A stretch of 64,000 bases of DNA from Molanna angustata (Eukaryota > Arthropoda > Insecta > Trichoptera > Molannidae): assembly GCA_963576475.1 (NCBI GenBank), contig OY754981.1, forward strand, positions 18,938,570 through 19,002,569, in the 5' to 3' direction. The position numbers were made by a program, and so were the translations under genes. This document shows positions 9,526 to 20,693 of the stretch, one piece after another. Position 1 is the stretch's first letter; the number at the start of each line of letters is the position of its first letter. The notes below the pieces were generated by a model. That model made no database searches, was not told where the DNA came from, and saw only the letters and a program-made list of their open reading frames with translations.

Positions 9526-10483
9526 GTAGTGTTGTATGATTGTTATGTATTTTTAGGATTTATTTAAACTTAGGTATTGTTTAGTTTTATAGTTTTGAAT
9601 TTTTATTATAACTATTTTTTTGAGAATAAATATGATTTATTTTTTGTTATGATTAAGTATATTTTATAACATAATAATAGAAAAGAGTGGAAACACTATT
9701 CGAAGCCGGTGCTTCACAGAAAATTACATACCTACGACAAAAAAGTAGTCTTTAAAAATTTAATATCAAAAATTTTCACATTTACATTGTAGTGGATAGT
9801 AGGTATTGTATATATCGTTGTTTCAAATAGCTAAGACGGTTGTTAAAAATAATATTATTTTCGATTAAAATATGTTATGACAACTTTTGTCATATCCGTA
9901 CGCAAGTTGTACATATTAGACATACCATATTTTATTAAGTTACTAGTGGGTTCATTCGTGGAATGTTTCAGAACATCTTGATTCCCAACGTCAGACACGT
10001 GCCATGAGTTTCCTCAAAAGGAGAATTATTTCAATTGTGTCAAACATGTGGGTACCTACCTACATACCTACATTATAATATATATGTATGTACATTAACC
10101 AACTACAATGTGCACCTAATATATTATGTACCTACCCACCAACCAATCTGTCAACACAAAAAAGTGAGAAAATTACATAGGTACTTAGGCTAATAATGCT
10201 GAAGTCATTGCATGAATTTTTAATGAGCGCTTATTATCAAACTACATACATTACGTTCATGAACATTTTTTTACACCGTAAGTAGATTTTTGCTTATCAT
10301 AGAACTATCTGAATTGATTTACAAGATATTTACCGTCAAATATCTTGACAATTTTCGACGAAGTGGATGATGGATGGAAAAAAAGGATTGACCTCCACAG
10401 TATCCTATATAAATATACAGGTTTTGTTCAGAAAATAAAATATGTTTTAATATTCAATAATTTGGATTTAAGGTTTTATAGTT
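9526..10483. other. AT-rich intergenic DNA
   Basis: Nothing recognised apart from several TACCTACCTACATACC-type words near 10054-10150. Confidence 0.6.
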
Positions 10484-10553
10484 TGGTAAGTATTCTTCAA
10501 CTAGACATACTATCGCCATCGACAGCTGGATCTCATGGGTTACATGCAACTAG
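10484..10553 (+). repeat. Dispersed repeat shared with 29131-29205 (opposite strand)
   Basis: TTTGGTAAGTATTCTTCAA, ACATACTATCGCCATCGACA, and ATCTCATGGGTTACATGCAA occur in the same order in the reverse complement of 29131-29205. It is probably the 3' part of a retroelement; neither copy has a coding part. Confidence 0.7.
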
Positions 10554-11419
10554 TATTATTTATAAGCATGTATAAAGAAATAATATTTATATGTAAATAC
10601 CTGATTCAAATTTGTACTCTTACCTTCGCCTTATCCTTTTATAGTTATATTTTTATCATGCCAGTTCTGTCAATACCCAGACCTAAATTCGGAATATATC
10701 CTGTGGGATTGTTACCACCCAATGGAGTCCTCTTATAGATCGGAGCTCCTCGTTGCTGTCCGTGGGCCTCTTCAAGGTCCCATTAGTCACGAGGATTTTG
10801 TGATCTCGAAGAACAATTTAAAAGCCTTTAAGAAGTTTTGTCATAGTTATGGCGCCTTACTATTGTTAGATTCCCAGAAGGTTAATATTATACAGAGATC
10901 TTGATCATAGCCCTGTATTTCTTATTTAAAAAGATCTGAAGTTCACGAGTGTGAATCTTCCATTCACATTCGTCGATTGTTCTTTTACACTATGGTGGCT
11001 AGTCTAGAGGGCTCCATGACCTACTTTTCGTGCTATGCATTTTTTTTCTTGTCGTTCACTTAGTGTTATGTGAAGGGGCCGTATACAGTCCCCATATGCA
11101 CAGCGGGTGGTGGTGGAAGTTTTTTTTTACATATGAATATACCTTATGTATTTTATTAATATTCCTGACTAATATAATTCTTGGGTGCTCTTTTTACAAC
11201 TCATAGTTACCTAACTGAAGTACAGGTAAATATATTATTGTTTTAATAATCTTGATGAATATATATAAATATATAAGTACCTACCTATTCAAAATAAATT
11301 CAACGCAGTTTACATAGATTTTTGTTCGGCTACGATTCATTTAGAACATGTAAAATGAAATTACGTTTGTTAAAAACAATGATGACGGTTCTATGTATAA
11401 TGTATTTTGTTAGTTTGTA
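10554..11419. other. Unassigned DNA with a segment resembling 24688-24780
   Basis: 10720-10870 is less AT-rich but has no coherent reading frame. Around 11018-11115 the words GGCTCCATGA, GCATTTTTTT, ACAGTCC and CATATG followed by AGCGGGTGGTG recur in the same order near 24688-24780, so a low-copy repeat is likely. Confidence 0.4.
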
Positions 11420-11660
11420 TGGAAATGGTGAAAAAGTTTCCGCAAGACGGAGTTCAGAGTGACTTGTGCCGCGCACGAACAGTTCCGATCTCAGCCGAGA
11501 GTCTCCGAATGGCCTCACGTACTCGGTACACAGATGCCGGTCCTGGGATGTGGAAGGATGTATGTATGTGTTTGGCCGCTCTGATAGCAGAATTTCTTGC
11601 CTTGTCAATGGCCGGCCGGCTCGCTCACTTCACACACGTGTGCTTTCATAATATCACAAA
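11420..11660. other. CpG-rich patch
   Basis: Clearly GC-richer than its flanks, with many CG dinucleotides (for example GACTTGTGCCGCGCACG and ATGGCCGGCCGGCTCGC). Both strands are open for about 90 codons but no protein family is recognised. It may be a promoter, an exon or a decayed transposon. Confidence 0.3.
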
Positions 11661-11734
11661 GCACCGACAACGGTCAATCAAACTTTTAAATTTCAAATAA
11701 AACAATATATTTATAATGTATTGTACACTTCGTG

Positions 11735-11905
11735 AAAGAAACGTTCGCCTTGGTTGAAAGTATTTCGCGAGGGCGCTCGAAGAGCCCGCGTGTTTTTTTA
11801 GTTCGAGTTTTTCCCGAGTTGTTCGATTTTCGACTTTTGAGTTTGGGCGGGAACATTGTTTTCAAACGTATTCATTTGACGTTGTGCAAATAATACGTCG
11901 TAAAT
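11735..11905. promoter_or_regulatory. Second CpG-rich patch, candidate promoter or 5' exon
   Basis: TATTTCGCGAGGGCGCTCGA, then AGAGCCCGCG, TCGAGTTTTTCCCGAG and TTTGGGCGGGAAC. The words TTTGGGCGGGAA resemble E2F-type sites. It lies about 7 kb upstream of the coding exon at 19052 on the same strand, so an upstream transcription start for that gene is conceivable. Nothing in the sequence proves the link. Confidence 0.2.
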
Positions 11906-12055
11906 ATTTTTTAATGTGTTTCTTCGAAAATATTTAATAGGAAATTGAGTGTAAATAATTAATTATATACTTAATAATAAACAGTAAAAGTTCTTTTTTC
12001 AATTAAGTGTTTGAATATATTTAATCGTGTGATTTAAATGAATTCCATACACATT

Positions 12056-12090
12056 TTTTTTTTTTTTTTTTTTTGTTGGCTCTTCACCCG
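12056..12090 (-). mobile_element. 35-bp truncated retroposon with 12-bp duplication
   Basis: Read on the minus strand, ACGGGTGAAGAGCCAAC is followed by a run of about 18 A. It is flanked by perfect direct copies of TCCATACACATT at 12044-12055 and 12091-12102. Poly(A) plus target-site duplication marks target-primed reverse transcription of an extremely 5'-truncated element. Confidence 0.85.
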
Positions 12091-12414
12091 TCCATACACA
12101 TTATTTAGTGGTATTTAATAAAAACAAATACAACTAGTGATTTTTTGCATACAGTTTTAAAGTGGCAGTGAGTATATTGTATTGAAGTTATAACTGTCAG
12201 TTTTGAAACATATATTTGGATAATACCTTTTAGAATTAATTTTTAATGAGGATACTGGGTTATATAAAATTATCTCAAATAGGATACCACAATTGTTACT
12301 GTAGGTAACTACCTACCCAAGATAGTAAAAATTAATTAATTTATTTCGATTAAAATTAATTAATTTAATTTTATATTTATTAATTTATTAAGAGAAAAAA
12401 ACTATTACAAATCA

Positions 12415-12665
12415 CACATGTGTAATCACATTATTTCTAGAAGAAAAGTTACAAAGAAAAAAAAGACGTGTTTGCAGATTATGATAGAGATAAAAGTAAC
12501 AAAATATATAAATCTATGAATGTTGAAAAAACATATATTATGAAGTATAAAGTATAATTTTGAATTCACAAGAATGGCGTTTTAAAAATCATCCATATTA
12601 ACATCAGTTCCTCAAATTCACATTCCAGTCATACCCAGGTCCTAAGAGGCTGTATCTGTGATCTT
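12415..12665 (+). repeat. Dispersed repeat, inverted partner at 34358-34590
   Basis: TGTGTAATCACATTATTTC, TTACAAAGAAAAA, GAATTCACAAGAATGGCGTT, TTTAAAAATCATC and CCTAAGAGGCTGTATCTG occur in this order here and in the reverse complement at 34358-34590. No coding frame or inverted termini are visible. It is an unidentified interspersed family. Confidence 0.8.
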
Positions 12666-13012
12666 TTTTTACAATTTCTCTTTTAAATATAGATTCAGAT
12701 AAAACGAAAATGTCAGTATGGTAATTGAATTGGTTTTTAAAGTTTCTACATATCTATTAAGAGAGATTAGGAATATTTTTCTGAATTCAATTCTGAACTC
12801 TGATTTTTGGTGTTTAATTTATTTATCACAGATCAGTGAAAAAATCCATTAGGATTCTGAATATTAGAATTTTGGGAATCAACTAACTTTGAAAATCTTT
12901 TGAATTATAAATTGTATTAGTAAGTAAAAATAATTCCAAAAGAGCGCTCTATTATCTTCATATAATCAAAATATCTATTCATATAGGTATATACGAGTGT
13001 TGTGGAAGATCA
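12666..13012. other. AT-rich intergenic DNA
   Basis: Nothing recognised. Confidence 0.6.
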
Positions 13013-13157
13013 GTTTATAATCCAGTGGTCGCGAGTTCAAATCCTGCCACGACTGATGACGTTTACCTATAGCACAAGCATATGCTTAAATTAGGGAATG
13101 TATGAGGATGTATATGTACTTGTCTATATAGGATATATACATTATTTAAAAAAAATA
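13013..13157 (+). mobile_element. SINE-B copy 3 (5'-truncated)
   Basis: Starts inside the head at AATCCAGTGGTCGCGAGTTC, keeps box B (as GAGTTCAAATCC) and the body through TATAGGATATATAC. The head with box A is missing. Confidence 0.85.
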
Positions 13158-13904
13158 CAATTTTATCAAATTGATTTAATAAAAGTTAGTAATAAGCTAG
13201 TAGGTACATTTTCAAATTATTTCTGTTTTGAAAAAAAGTCGGTTGTTGTATGAAAATAAAAAGGATTTTATCAGTCGCCTATGGCGTTTAGTATCATCAG
13301 TCTAACCTACTAAAATATGGAGTTTATAGTTAGCGAAAAGTTTAAGTTAAAACACACCCCTATGTTCTTTTTAGGCTAAAAGAAACACTAACACCCCTCA
13401 GAATTCGCCACTGTACCGATTCTTCACCACATACAATAATCGGAAAGGGTCAGTTCCGTGGACATATTCTGTATAATATTATGCATATACCTTTTCAGAG
13501 ACACATTAGACAGGAATAATTCATTGTATTGTTACCAGCATTGAGTAACTACCTACATAAAAAATGAAATCAAAGGTGAACTGATTAATCCACAATTATT
13601 TCTGAAGTTATTATTTTTAGTTATATTGTAAAAAATAATATTTTAATACGTCGCCCTATTTTAGAATGAGGTAGGTAATATTTTGTCAAAATAACACTTA
13701 AAATTTTCAACAATATGATAGGTACCCACTTGAGATATATTCATATTCCAATGAGGTTTTCTTAATAATACCCAGACATATTAACATAACGTACGTACCT
13801 AATTGTATAAGAATCATTTTAATTTAAAATATGTAATTATTCCTAATGTTTATTTTTATAGATTTCTTATTCTTTTGTTTTTTACTGTAATGTAATAATT
13901 TCAC
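13158..13904. other. AT-rich intergenic DNA
   Basis: No genes. A less AT-rich stretch near 13385-13480 gives no coherent frame. Confidence 0.6.
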
Positions 13905-14035
13905 AAATGTACAGGTGGCTGCTTCAGAACAGATTTATTCTAGTGAGGCGGCTATCTTATATTAAAATAACGTATATGTTTACCTATATGATCATAAATA
14001 AATAAAAAAAAATAAAAATTATAAAATAATATCTA
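13905..14035 (+). mobile_element. 3' UTR of a non-LTR family (copy 1 of 3)
   Basis: CAGAACAGATTTATTCTAGT then GAGGCGGCTATCTTATATT, followed by an AATAAATAA/poly(A) tail. The AACAGGC-x-x-x-x-CCTAGTGAGG core is shared with 17205-17460 and 50820-50962. Confidence 0.55.
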
Positions 14036-15674
14036 TTTTATTTTTTATTGAAATATGTCAAAATACTTATAGGTATATGATATGTATAAAGTTAATTAAC
14101 ATTTGTATCGGTACCTAGGTACCTACATTTTAATATATTTTTGTCAATATTTAAATACATTTTTTTACATATTATTTACGAACTCATTGATTGTAAGTGA
14201 AACACTCATTAACCTATTTGTTAATTCATCGATAGGTATGTTTGTCAAAGGATAATAATTATTTTAACAATAATAGTAAATAGTAAAAAGTAAAGTTAAT
14301 TAAATTATTTATAAAAAATAAAAAGATTGAGATGATACCATGACATTAATAAATAGATGAGATATCACAATTTGATTTTTGAAATTCCGAAAGGAAGAAG
14401 CCTTGCGTTTCGGGGAGGAGTTCAGTAAAATTACAATTTGCCACACAAAACTTCAGAGTTCAGACAATTTAAAATTTGTAACTTAACATACCTAACAGAG
14501 TAGACATCAAGTACGTAGTGTTTTTTTATTAATTTTAAATTAAATTTATTAAAAACCTTCACAAAAATACCTATCCATTGAGTTTGACGCAGTCATTTCC
14601 CGCTAGGTACCTATCGCTTACGACAAACAATATATGAAAGCTATTTTTATTTATTTAAATAATAGTGGATATTTTTTTCTCGCCTAGAGGTCAAAATTCG
14701 ACCGAAATTCATTAAGATTTTTAATTTTGGAAAGTCATTGGACAAGATAAAACACATCATCTTCTATTCATCAAGGGGTACAAAGATTTTATTTTAACAT
14801 ATTGCAGAATGTAATTATTTATGTACCTACCAACTATTTTATATTATTTCTCAGTAAAGTGTGTTTTTCTTTAAAATGTTCTGAAATTTTAATTTAAAAA
14901 CTGCGTCGTAGGCACATACCACTTTGGCATTTTAAACTCATGAAGGAGAGGGGATACGTAAGACTACTGCAGAATGACTATCTCGGTTATTTGAGCATTT
15001 TGGTCACAGTAGCTTACCTATAGTAGGCGGGTGTATTGAAGTTAGATTTCACGTTGTAAGGAAAACAATGAATAGTTTAATGTGAAATTGAATTAATTTA
15101 TTACGCATATTGTGTATATAAGTATTATCTTTCTGCACTCCTCCATATAAACTTTAACTAACAACTCCTCAGTGCGCGCAGTTTGATTAAAAAGGTACCT
15201 ACCCGAAGCTTTTGCTTCACGTATTAATATGTAGATATTAGATTATATATTCCATATAATTTTATGATGTAGATTATGATATTAATTACCAATATCGCTT
15301 TTTCTCTTCTAACTTGATGAGGTAATGCAACAATTTTACCATAGTACCTATATTATCATTATGTATTTTATTAATTTATTTGTAATATTATTAAAAAAAG
15401 GATGTTAAATAAATAAATAAACACACTTATGACCTTGATTCGCCGAAAGCTTACGTATCCTTGTTTTCCACTAAATAGCTTCAAAATCATAAAACCTGTC
15501 TCCATAATCTGAAATGTCCCAAATTATTTGCAAAAACAAGTAAATCATGTGCTATATTTAACACTAATTATGTTCATTCAAATTTAGAATTATAATAGTT
15601 TTTTTTGTTTATTGATTTTATAAATAAAGATAAAAAAACAGTTAAAAAATTCCAAATAAAATTATTTTGGCATA
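14036..15674. other. AT-rich intergenic DNA
   Basis: About 1.6 kb with no recognisable gene. It holds TAGGTACCTA-type words (around 14110) and a CGCCTAGAGGTC segment near 14682. Confidence 0.6.
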
Positions 15675-15897
15675 TATTCTTCTTCTTTTTGTGCCGCTCC
15701 TTACGGAGGTTGACGACTATCACACCAAACTCATTTAAACTGCCTGAGATTTTAAAGCCACGATATTCTTGAACGTCCCATACTCCGTCTTCCCTGTATC
15801 TTTCCCTCAACTATAAGTCGTAGAAGGGCACATCTATCACCACGGTATATGTGGCCAAAATATGCAGCTTTGCGTCTCTTGAAAGTGGTCACCAACT
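15675..15897 (-). pseudogene. Non-LTR reverse transcriptase tail
   Basis: The minus strand reads TTFKRRKAAYFGHIYRGDR, then ALLRLIVEGKIQGRRSMGRS, RISWL, a stop, NLRQF. K-R-R-K-x-x-YFGH ... R ... L-x-x-I-x-x-GKI-x-GRR-x-x-GR is the conserved C-terminal block of endonuclease-type non-LTR elements. It ends in an AAGAAGAAG run. Stops and shifts make it non-functional. Confidence 0.65.
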
Positions 15898-16779
15898 CTT
15901 TCTATTTTCCTCCATCATATTAAGAACTCTTTCATTGAAGACTCTATCGACACATTAGATGCGCATTGGAGGAATTTTTATTCAATCGAAAAAAAGTTAA
16001 AATTTTAGTGGTGTACCTACAAAAAGTTGTGTATTAGTTATATTTGATTTAATTAATTGTAAAATGATGCCACAAAGTAAGACAATCGTTTATCGATTAT
16101 GTGAATTATTACGTAGTTTGTTTATCTATTATTTTCAATTCAAGTTAATTATAGTATTTCATCGCCACAATTATGTTTTAATTCAAATGGGTATAATCTC
16201 TATTTTATTATCAGAGCAAGCTATTTTATTAAGTTGGTAGTAGGTAGGTATATCCGTACCTATATCTTTCCATCCATCTTCTATTACCTACTTTTTTATT
16301 TTTTTGCGAAAATACATACCTACTGATTTTATTTCTCCAAATAATCATTGGTGATGTAACTTGTTTAATAAAATGAAAGATAAATGACTACTTTATAAAA
16401 AATTAAATATCATTCAGTTTAGATTTTATAGCCGATTACTATTAAGTTTATGAATCCTCTAAAATAAATGTTGATATACAAATATATTACGAATAAACAT
16501 GTGATGATAGCGCAATTATAACTTTTGAATACCTACATATGTTGAAAATTATGAGGAAACTATTAATTATTTTTTTACCTAGAAATCAATATCGTCAATT
16601 TCAACAAAGTTCCAACAATTACAAAAATATATGCAAAAAATCTGCTATTATACAAGCTAAAAAGAGTAGACCAATATACTAGCTCACAACAATATAAACA
16701 CACTAGGTTAAGTACAACAAATACCTTAAATATACCATACATTAAAACAACTTTTGGACAACGTAGCGTACGATAGGTA

Positions 16780-17460
16780 CTTTTTAACAAAACTTTTCAA
16801 TAGTTTACCAACAAATATTAAAAACATCAAAAATGCAAAAGAATTTAAAAAGCTATCACTAAGTGGGTTTATGAAATAGATGAAAAAATCCTGAAGGAAA
16901 TAATTCTACCAAATAAAATGTAAAATGCACTATTACAAACAACAGAAGAGACAATTGAAAAAAGTGAAAAATAAGTACTTTTGTTGTTTTTTTTTCTCTC
17001 AATCAATCAATTTTTTCAACAAATAATTTATTTTTATAATTTGTGTTGTGTGTGCATGACTCACAATGAAATATTATGTTTGGAATGAGAGAAAGAAGGA
17101 TGCATAGGTACGCTTGAATGCGTGGCGTATGTATGTAGGTACATGTACTTATATTATATGTAAATATATATATAAATAAACAACGCAATAGAAAATAATA
17201 TAAAACTAGCTCACCTTAGCACAGGCTATACCTAGTGAGGGGGCTAGTAACAAAGATACAAACAAAAAGAGATAGCTTTAACTATGTAAGCAATGGTGAA
17301 ATAATGAAATTATATTTATTGAAATGAAATAACTTATATTTACTTTGTATGTCTACTATGTATGAATAAGCTTATATTACCTTAAATTATTTTGTATCTT
17401 ATATTATCTACTCTATGTTTTTGGATAGAAATAAATAAAAATAAATAAATAAATAATTGA
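16780..17460 (+). pseudogene. Non-LTR tail with its 3' UTR
   Basis: Around 16715-16790 shifted frames read TRLSTTNTLNIPYIKTTFGQ, then FNSLPTNIKNIKNAKEFKK and a stop at about 16877. FN-x-LP-x-x-IKN ... FKK-x-L is the usual end of jockey/CR1-like ORF2. At 17205-17250 ACAGGCTATACCTAGTGAGG matches the 3' UTR core seen at 13905 and 50820, and the unit ends in AAATAAATAAAT. At least one frameshift is present. Confidence 0.55.
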
Positions 17461-19051
17461 TTATTTTATATTGGTTACTAATATGCCTACTTTTTATTTT
17501 AAAGATAATATTTCAATGAACTATAAATTACTCAATATGTGGCATCAAATATTTAATAAATATTCATATTATTAAGATGAAATAATCAAACGAGATGAAA
17601 AGTGTGGAAATAATGATTAATGAAAAAATATCATTTTATTGTAGGACTAGCATTGATAAATTCAGTGTTAATCATATCCTCTCATTTTTTTTACGCCTTC
17701 ATAAAAAAAGATTATCATGAAGATTACTGCTGCCCAACAAGGTAACCCTGTTCTAGGGCTAGCAGTTTACAATTTTACCAAGCCAAATATTTGACATTTC
17801 AGTTTTACATAATTATTGTGTCATTTACAAACAAATATTAGAGCGGACACCAAACATAATAACAACAAATTACAATATTTACATAGTTACATAATATCTT
17901 ATCTTGACATGTCATTAATATTATTTTTATCATAATATGTACACCCGTTGTTGTCATTTTGTTATGTAGCAGTTTACATTATTTGTTCTATGGTCTGGAC
18001 CATCGTACATACTCATTATATGACAATTTTATTTGACATGAGTCACAAATGAAATGAAATATAAAATTAAGTTTTATCCTCTCAAATTAAATAAAAGAGA
18101 GGAATGTTTTAAAGTTTAATTTTTTAAAGTCTTATATTAAGATGCATTACAAAGACAATCCTCGAACCAGTTTGTGTAGCGTGTACATTTTTGTACAGTT
18201 TGTGTACATTAGTTACTCAATCAATTTCTTTGGGTGAATGAAAAAGCGATATTTCATGTGAATATTGTGGTTTGGAAAAAATACATACAAACTTAAATTT
18301 AAATACATACTTAATGGTTAATAATTCTGAATAGTCAAATATCCGATCACGATATACTTTAAAATGATAGTTCTGGTGAAATTTTTTTAGATTTTACTTA
18401 ATAAGTGAAATTTTAATTTGCCCTCGGAATTGAACCCAGTATCTCTGGATTAAAATTAAATTTATAATTATTATTATCATCATTAAAATATTATAAACTA
18501 ATTTTATTTGACCCATGATTATTTTTTTATTCATTTTAGGTACCTACGGTAGAAAATATAAAAAAAATACCATCTTCAGAAAGAATTAAACTTGAACTCA
18601 AAAGATACCTTAAAAGTGAAACTATGATCAAAGGTGAATAATTAGTAAAAATAGAATATGTGTGAAAGTTCCTAAATTCTTTAGTAAAAATTAAAACACA
18701 AACTAAATAATTCATGGGTGATCATAAATTTGGATAAAAAATAATAAAAAAGAGTGAAATAAACAAATAATAATTGTTATTTATAGATTACAAAATAAAA
18801 TATTACTAGGTGAACATTAATAGTGAAGAGGTGTTTAACAAATCTTGTGAACAATACACATTTGGTTCATACAAAACACTGAAATGTCTTAATAATTCTT
18901 CACGTCATTGTGTTCCAGTTCCTTTATGATAGACATTTTTGTGCATCTGTTCGCCTAGTGAAATAATTTAAAAAATGCTAAAATATAAATCATAAGTATC
19001 GGGATAGTATACGAGTGGGGAGGTGGATGAAAGTGATCAAGTTTTATTAAT
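17461..19051. other. AT-rich DNA upstream of the 19-kb exon
   Basis: No transposon was recognised in the 1.5 kb before the exon, unlike most of the window. A pyrimidine-rich stretch ending ATTCATTTTAG at about 18540 could be a splice acceptor and 18541-19051 the 5' UTR. This is a guess from the motif alone. Confidence 0.35.
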
Positions 19052-19212
19052 ATGGAGCATCCAGGAGGCTTTGCACCGTCGCCGTGGGCGGCGGTATTAG
19101 GGCACCATGCGGGAGCTGGGATAGGCGTTATGCAGCATGAATATGCGCATGCGCATCCCGGGGCTGCTATGCCGATGGACCTTCACGTACCTCAACCGTT
19201 CCCATACTACAG
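19052..19212 (+). CDS. First coding exon of an unidentified host gene
   Basis: An ATG at 19052 opens 53 codons plus two bases, ending AG|GTAAGTG, a strong donor, so the exon ends at 19212 in phase 2. The product starts MEHPGGFAPSPWAAVLGHHA, continues with His/Ala/Gly/Met-rich sequence (EYAHAHPGAAMPM), and ends LHVPQPFPYY. There is no signal peptide and no transmembrane segment. GC content and CpG density are far above the flanks, as expected for a conserved exon. The composition (His-, Gly- and Pro-rich leader before a long first intron) is typical of developmental transcription factors, but no DNA-binding domain lies in this exon and I cannot name the gene. No following exon was recognised downstream in the window, so the first intron may exceed 44 kb. 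The start is chosen because it is the first ATG in the GC-rich block. Confidence 0.6.
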
Positions 19213-19437
19213 GTAAGTGCAATCAATTTTCGTACATATTTAAATAATTTTATGCGAATATGATTTATAAAATATGTGATCAACAGAGATATTGTAAATC
19301 AATATTGATATGAATTATTTTTTGAAATCGGTATTTTCTTCTTCTTCCTTGGCCTTATGATTGAAGATGGCGGACAAACTCAATCACTCGATGAATGTTC
19401 CGCCTCTTTTAAGGTGGTTCTTCTAGATATAATGTGT

Positions 19438-19607
19438 TATTCTGATTCGTTTCAGAGTACGAAAACGTCTGCAACCAACGGGCGACCATGGATAAAAGGA
19501 TTTTATCCGCGCGGTGTGTCGTAATGAGTCCCGTATAAATGCAGTCAACTTTTTGACATTTTTCGTGTACTAAAATTCAGACGGATAAATTTAGACGAAT
19601 CAGAATA
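19438..19607. mobile_element. About 170-bp MITE inside a retroelement tail
   Basis: The termini are inverted: TATTCTGATTCGT at 19438 and ACGAATCAGAATA ending at 19607, with TA at both extreme ends, consistent with a TA target duplication of mariner/Tc1 type. It separates two parts of a minus-strand retroelement remnant, which shows it is an insertion. Confidence 0.65.
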
Positions 19608-19690
19608 GGACATATTATGCCCTCCACGCTTCCTATTACGACGGGGTTATCAGGAGTTCTTCTGGCAATATGACCAAAATACCTACTGAA
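19608..19690 (-). pseudogene. Non-LTR tail fragment, same family as 53285-53607
   Basis: The minus strand reads YFGHIARRTPD then VVIGSVEG, closely resembling LFGHIARREPD ... VVMGSVEG at 53285-53607. The MITE at 19438 interrupts it right after SVEG. A faint continuation lies at 19340-19437. Confidence 0.65.
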
Positions 19691-19775
19691 GAATGTGCTG
19701 TAGGTAGATTGTTGACAGACGGTACCTATTCACAGTATTTATTTATTTATCTTCTTGTACACATAATTTTTACAC

Positions 19776-19880
19776 TGGCGGGTTTATTTCCAAACGGTAA
19801 TTTCTTCCAACCAACCAGAGCTGATGATAATACATATATAATACAATGCGTAGGTACAATGGCAATAAAGTTATGACATG
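19776..19880 (-). repeat. SINE-C-like 3' segment
   Basis: TGGCGGGTTTATTTCC then GGTAATTTCTTCCAACCAAC resembles the SINE-C copy at 32812 (TGGCGAGTTTATTGCC ... GGCAATTTCTTCCAACTAAC). Similar diverged pieces lie near 36690 and 49648. Confidence 0.5.
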
Positions 19881-20586
19881 ACAAAAACTATATGCAATGA
19901 AGATAAAGATAACGAAGAAATGCAAAAAAAATGAATATAATAACATTTCATAGTGATGATGAACAGTTTATAGTACCTAATGATAGGAAAACAAAAGGAT
20001 TAGGAGATGTAGAAGAAATCAGGTATTATTAGATAGATATTATTGCTTTAGACTTTTTCAAATATGTTTAGATGATATTGCCGACGTAATATCAGAATTT
20101 TCCCTCATCAAGCACAAGATTGCAATATTTTTCATGAGGCACTGCGAAGAAAAAAATGTAAAAATATTATTACCTGTGAATTATATCATGATTTGTTATT
20201 ATAAAATTATTATGTTAAATAAATAAAATAAAAAAAAAAATTAGACTATTCCATCACATTATCTGCATCATCACATTTTGAAGGTATCCTCTTTTTCTCT
20301 GACTTATTTTAGATTCCATATAACACAGGGACTATCCCTAGCATATTTGAAAGCAAAAACACTAACTGACAGCATAACGTAAGAGAGTTTCGATGGTATG
20401 GATGCGTAGGTAGTAGATATACATATCCTTCCATTGCTTTATCTTTAAATGCCTTATTTTGTGCCTCTATTGTTGTTGTCAAACCTTTTTCTATAAAAAA
20501 ACAATGTTTATTATAATATATAAAATATAATAAGTGTAATGAAATATATTAAAACCAACAGATTAACTTGATTAAATTACCTAATG
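19881..20586. other. AT-rich intergenic DNA
   Basis: Nothing recognised. Confidence 0.6.
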
Positions 20587-20693
20587 TGGGTATTTGCTCG
20601 ATGCCCAGCAGAGGAGCAATTTGTTTAAATTAATTTCTCACGCAAACATTGTTTCTCTGGGCTGGAAATACTGATAAGTCAGAAGAAATAGTC

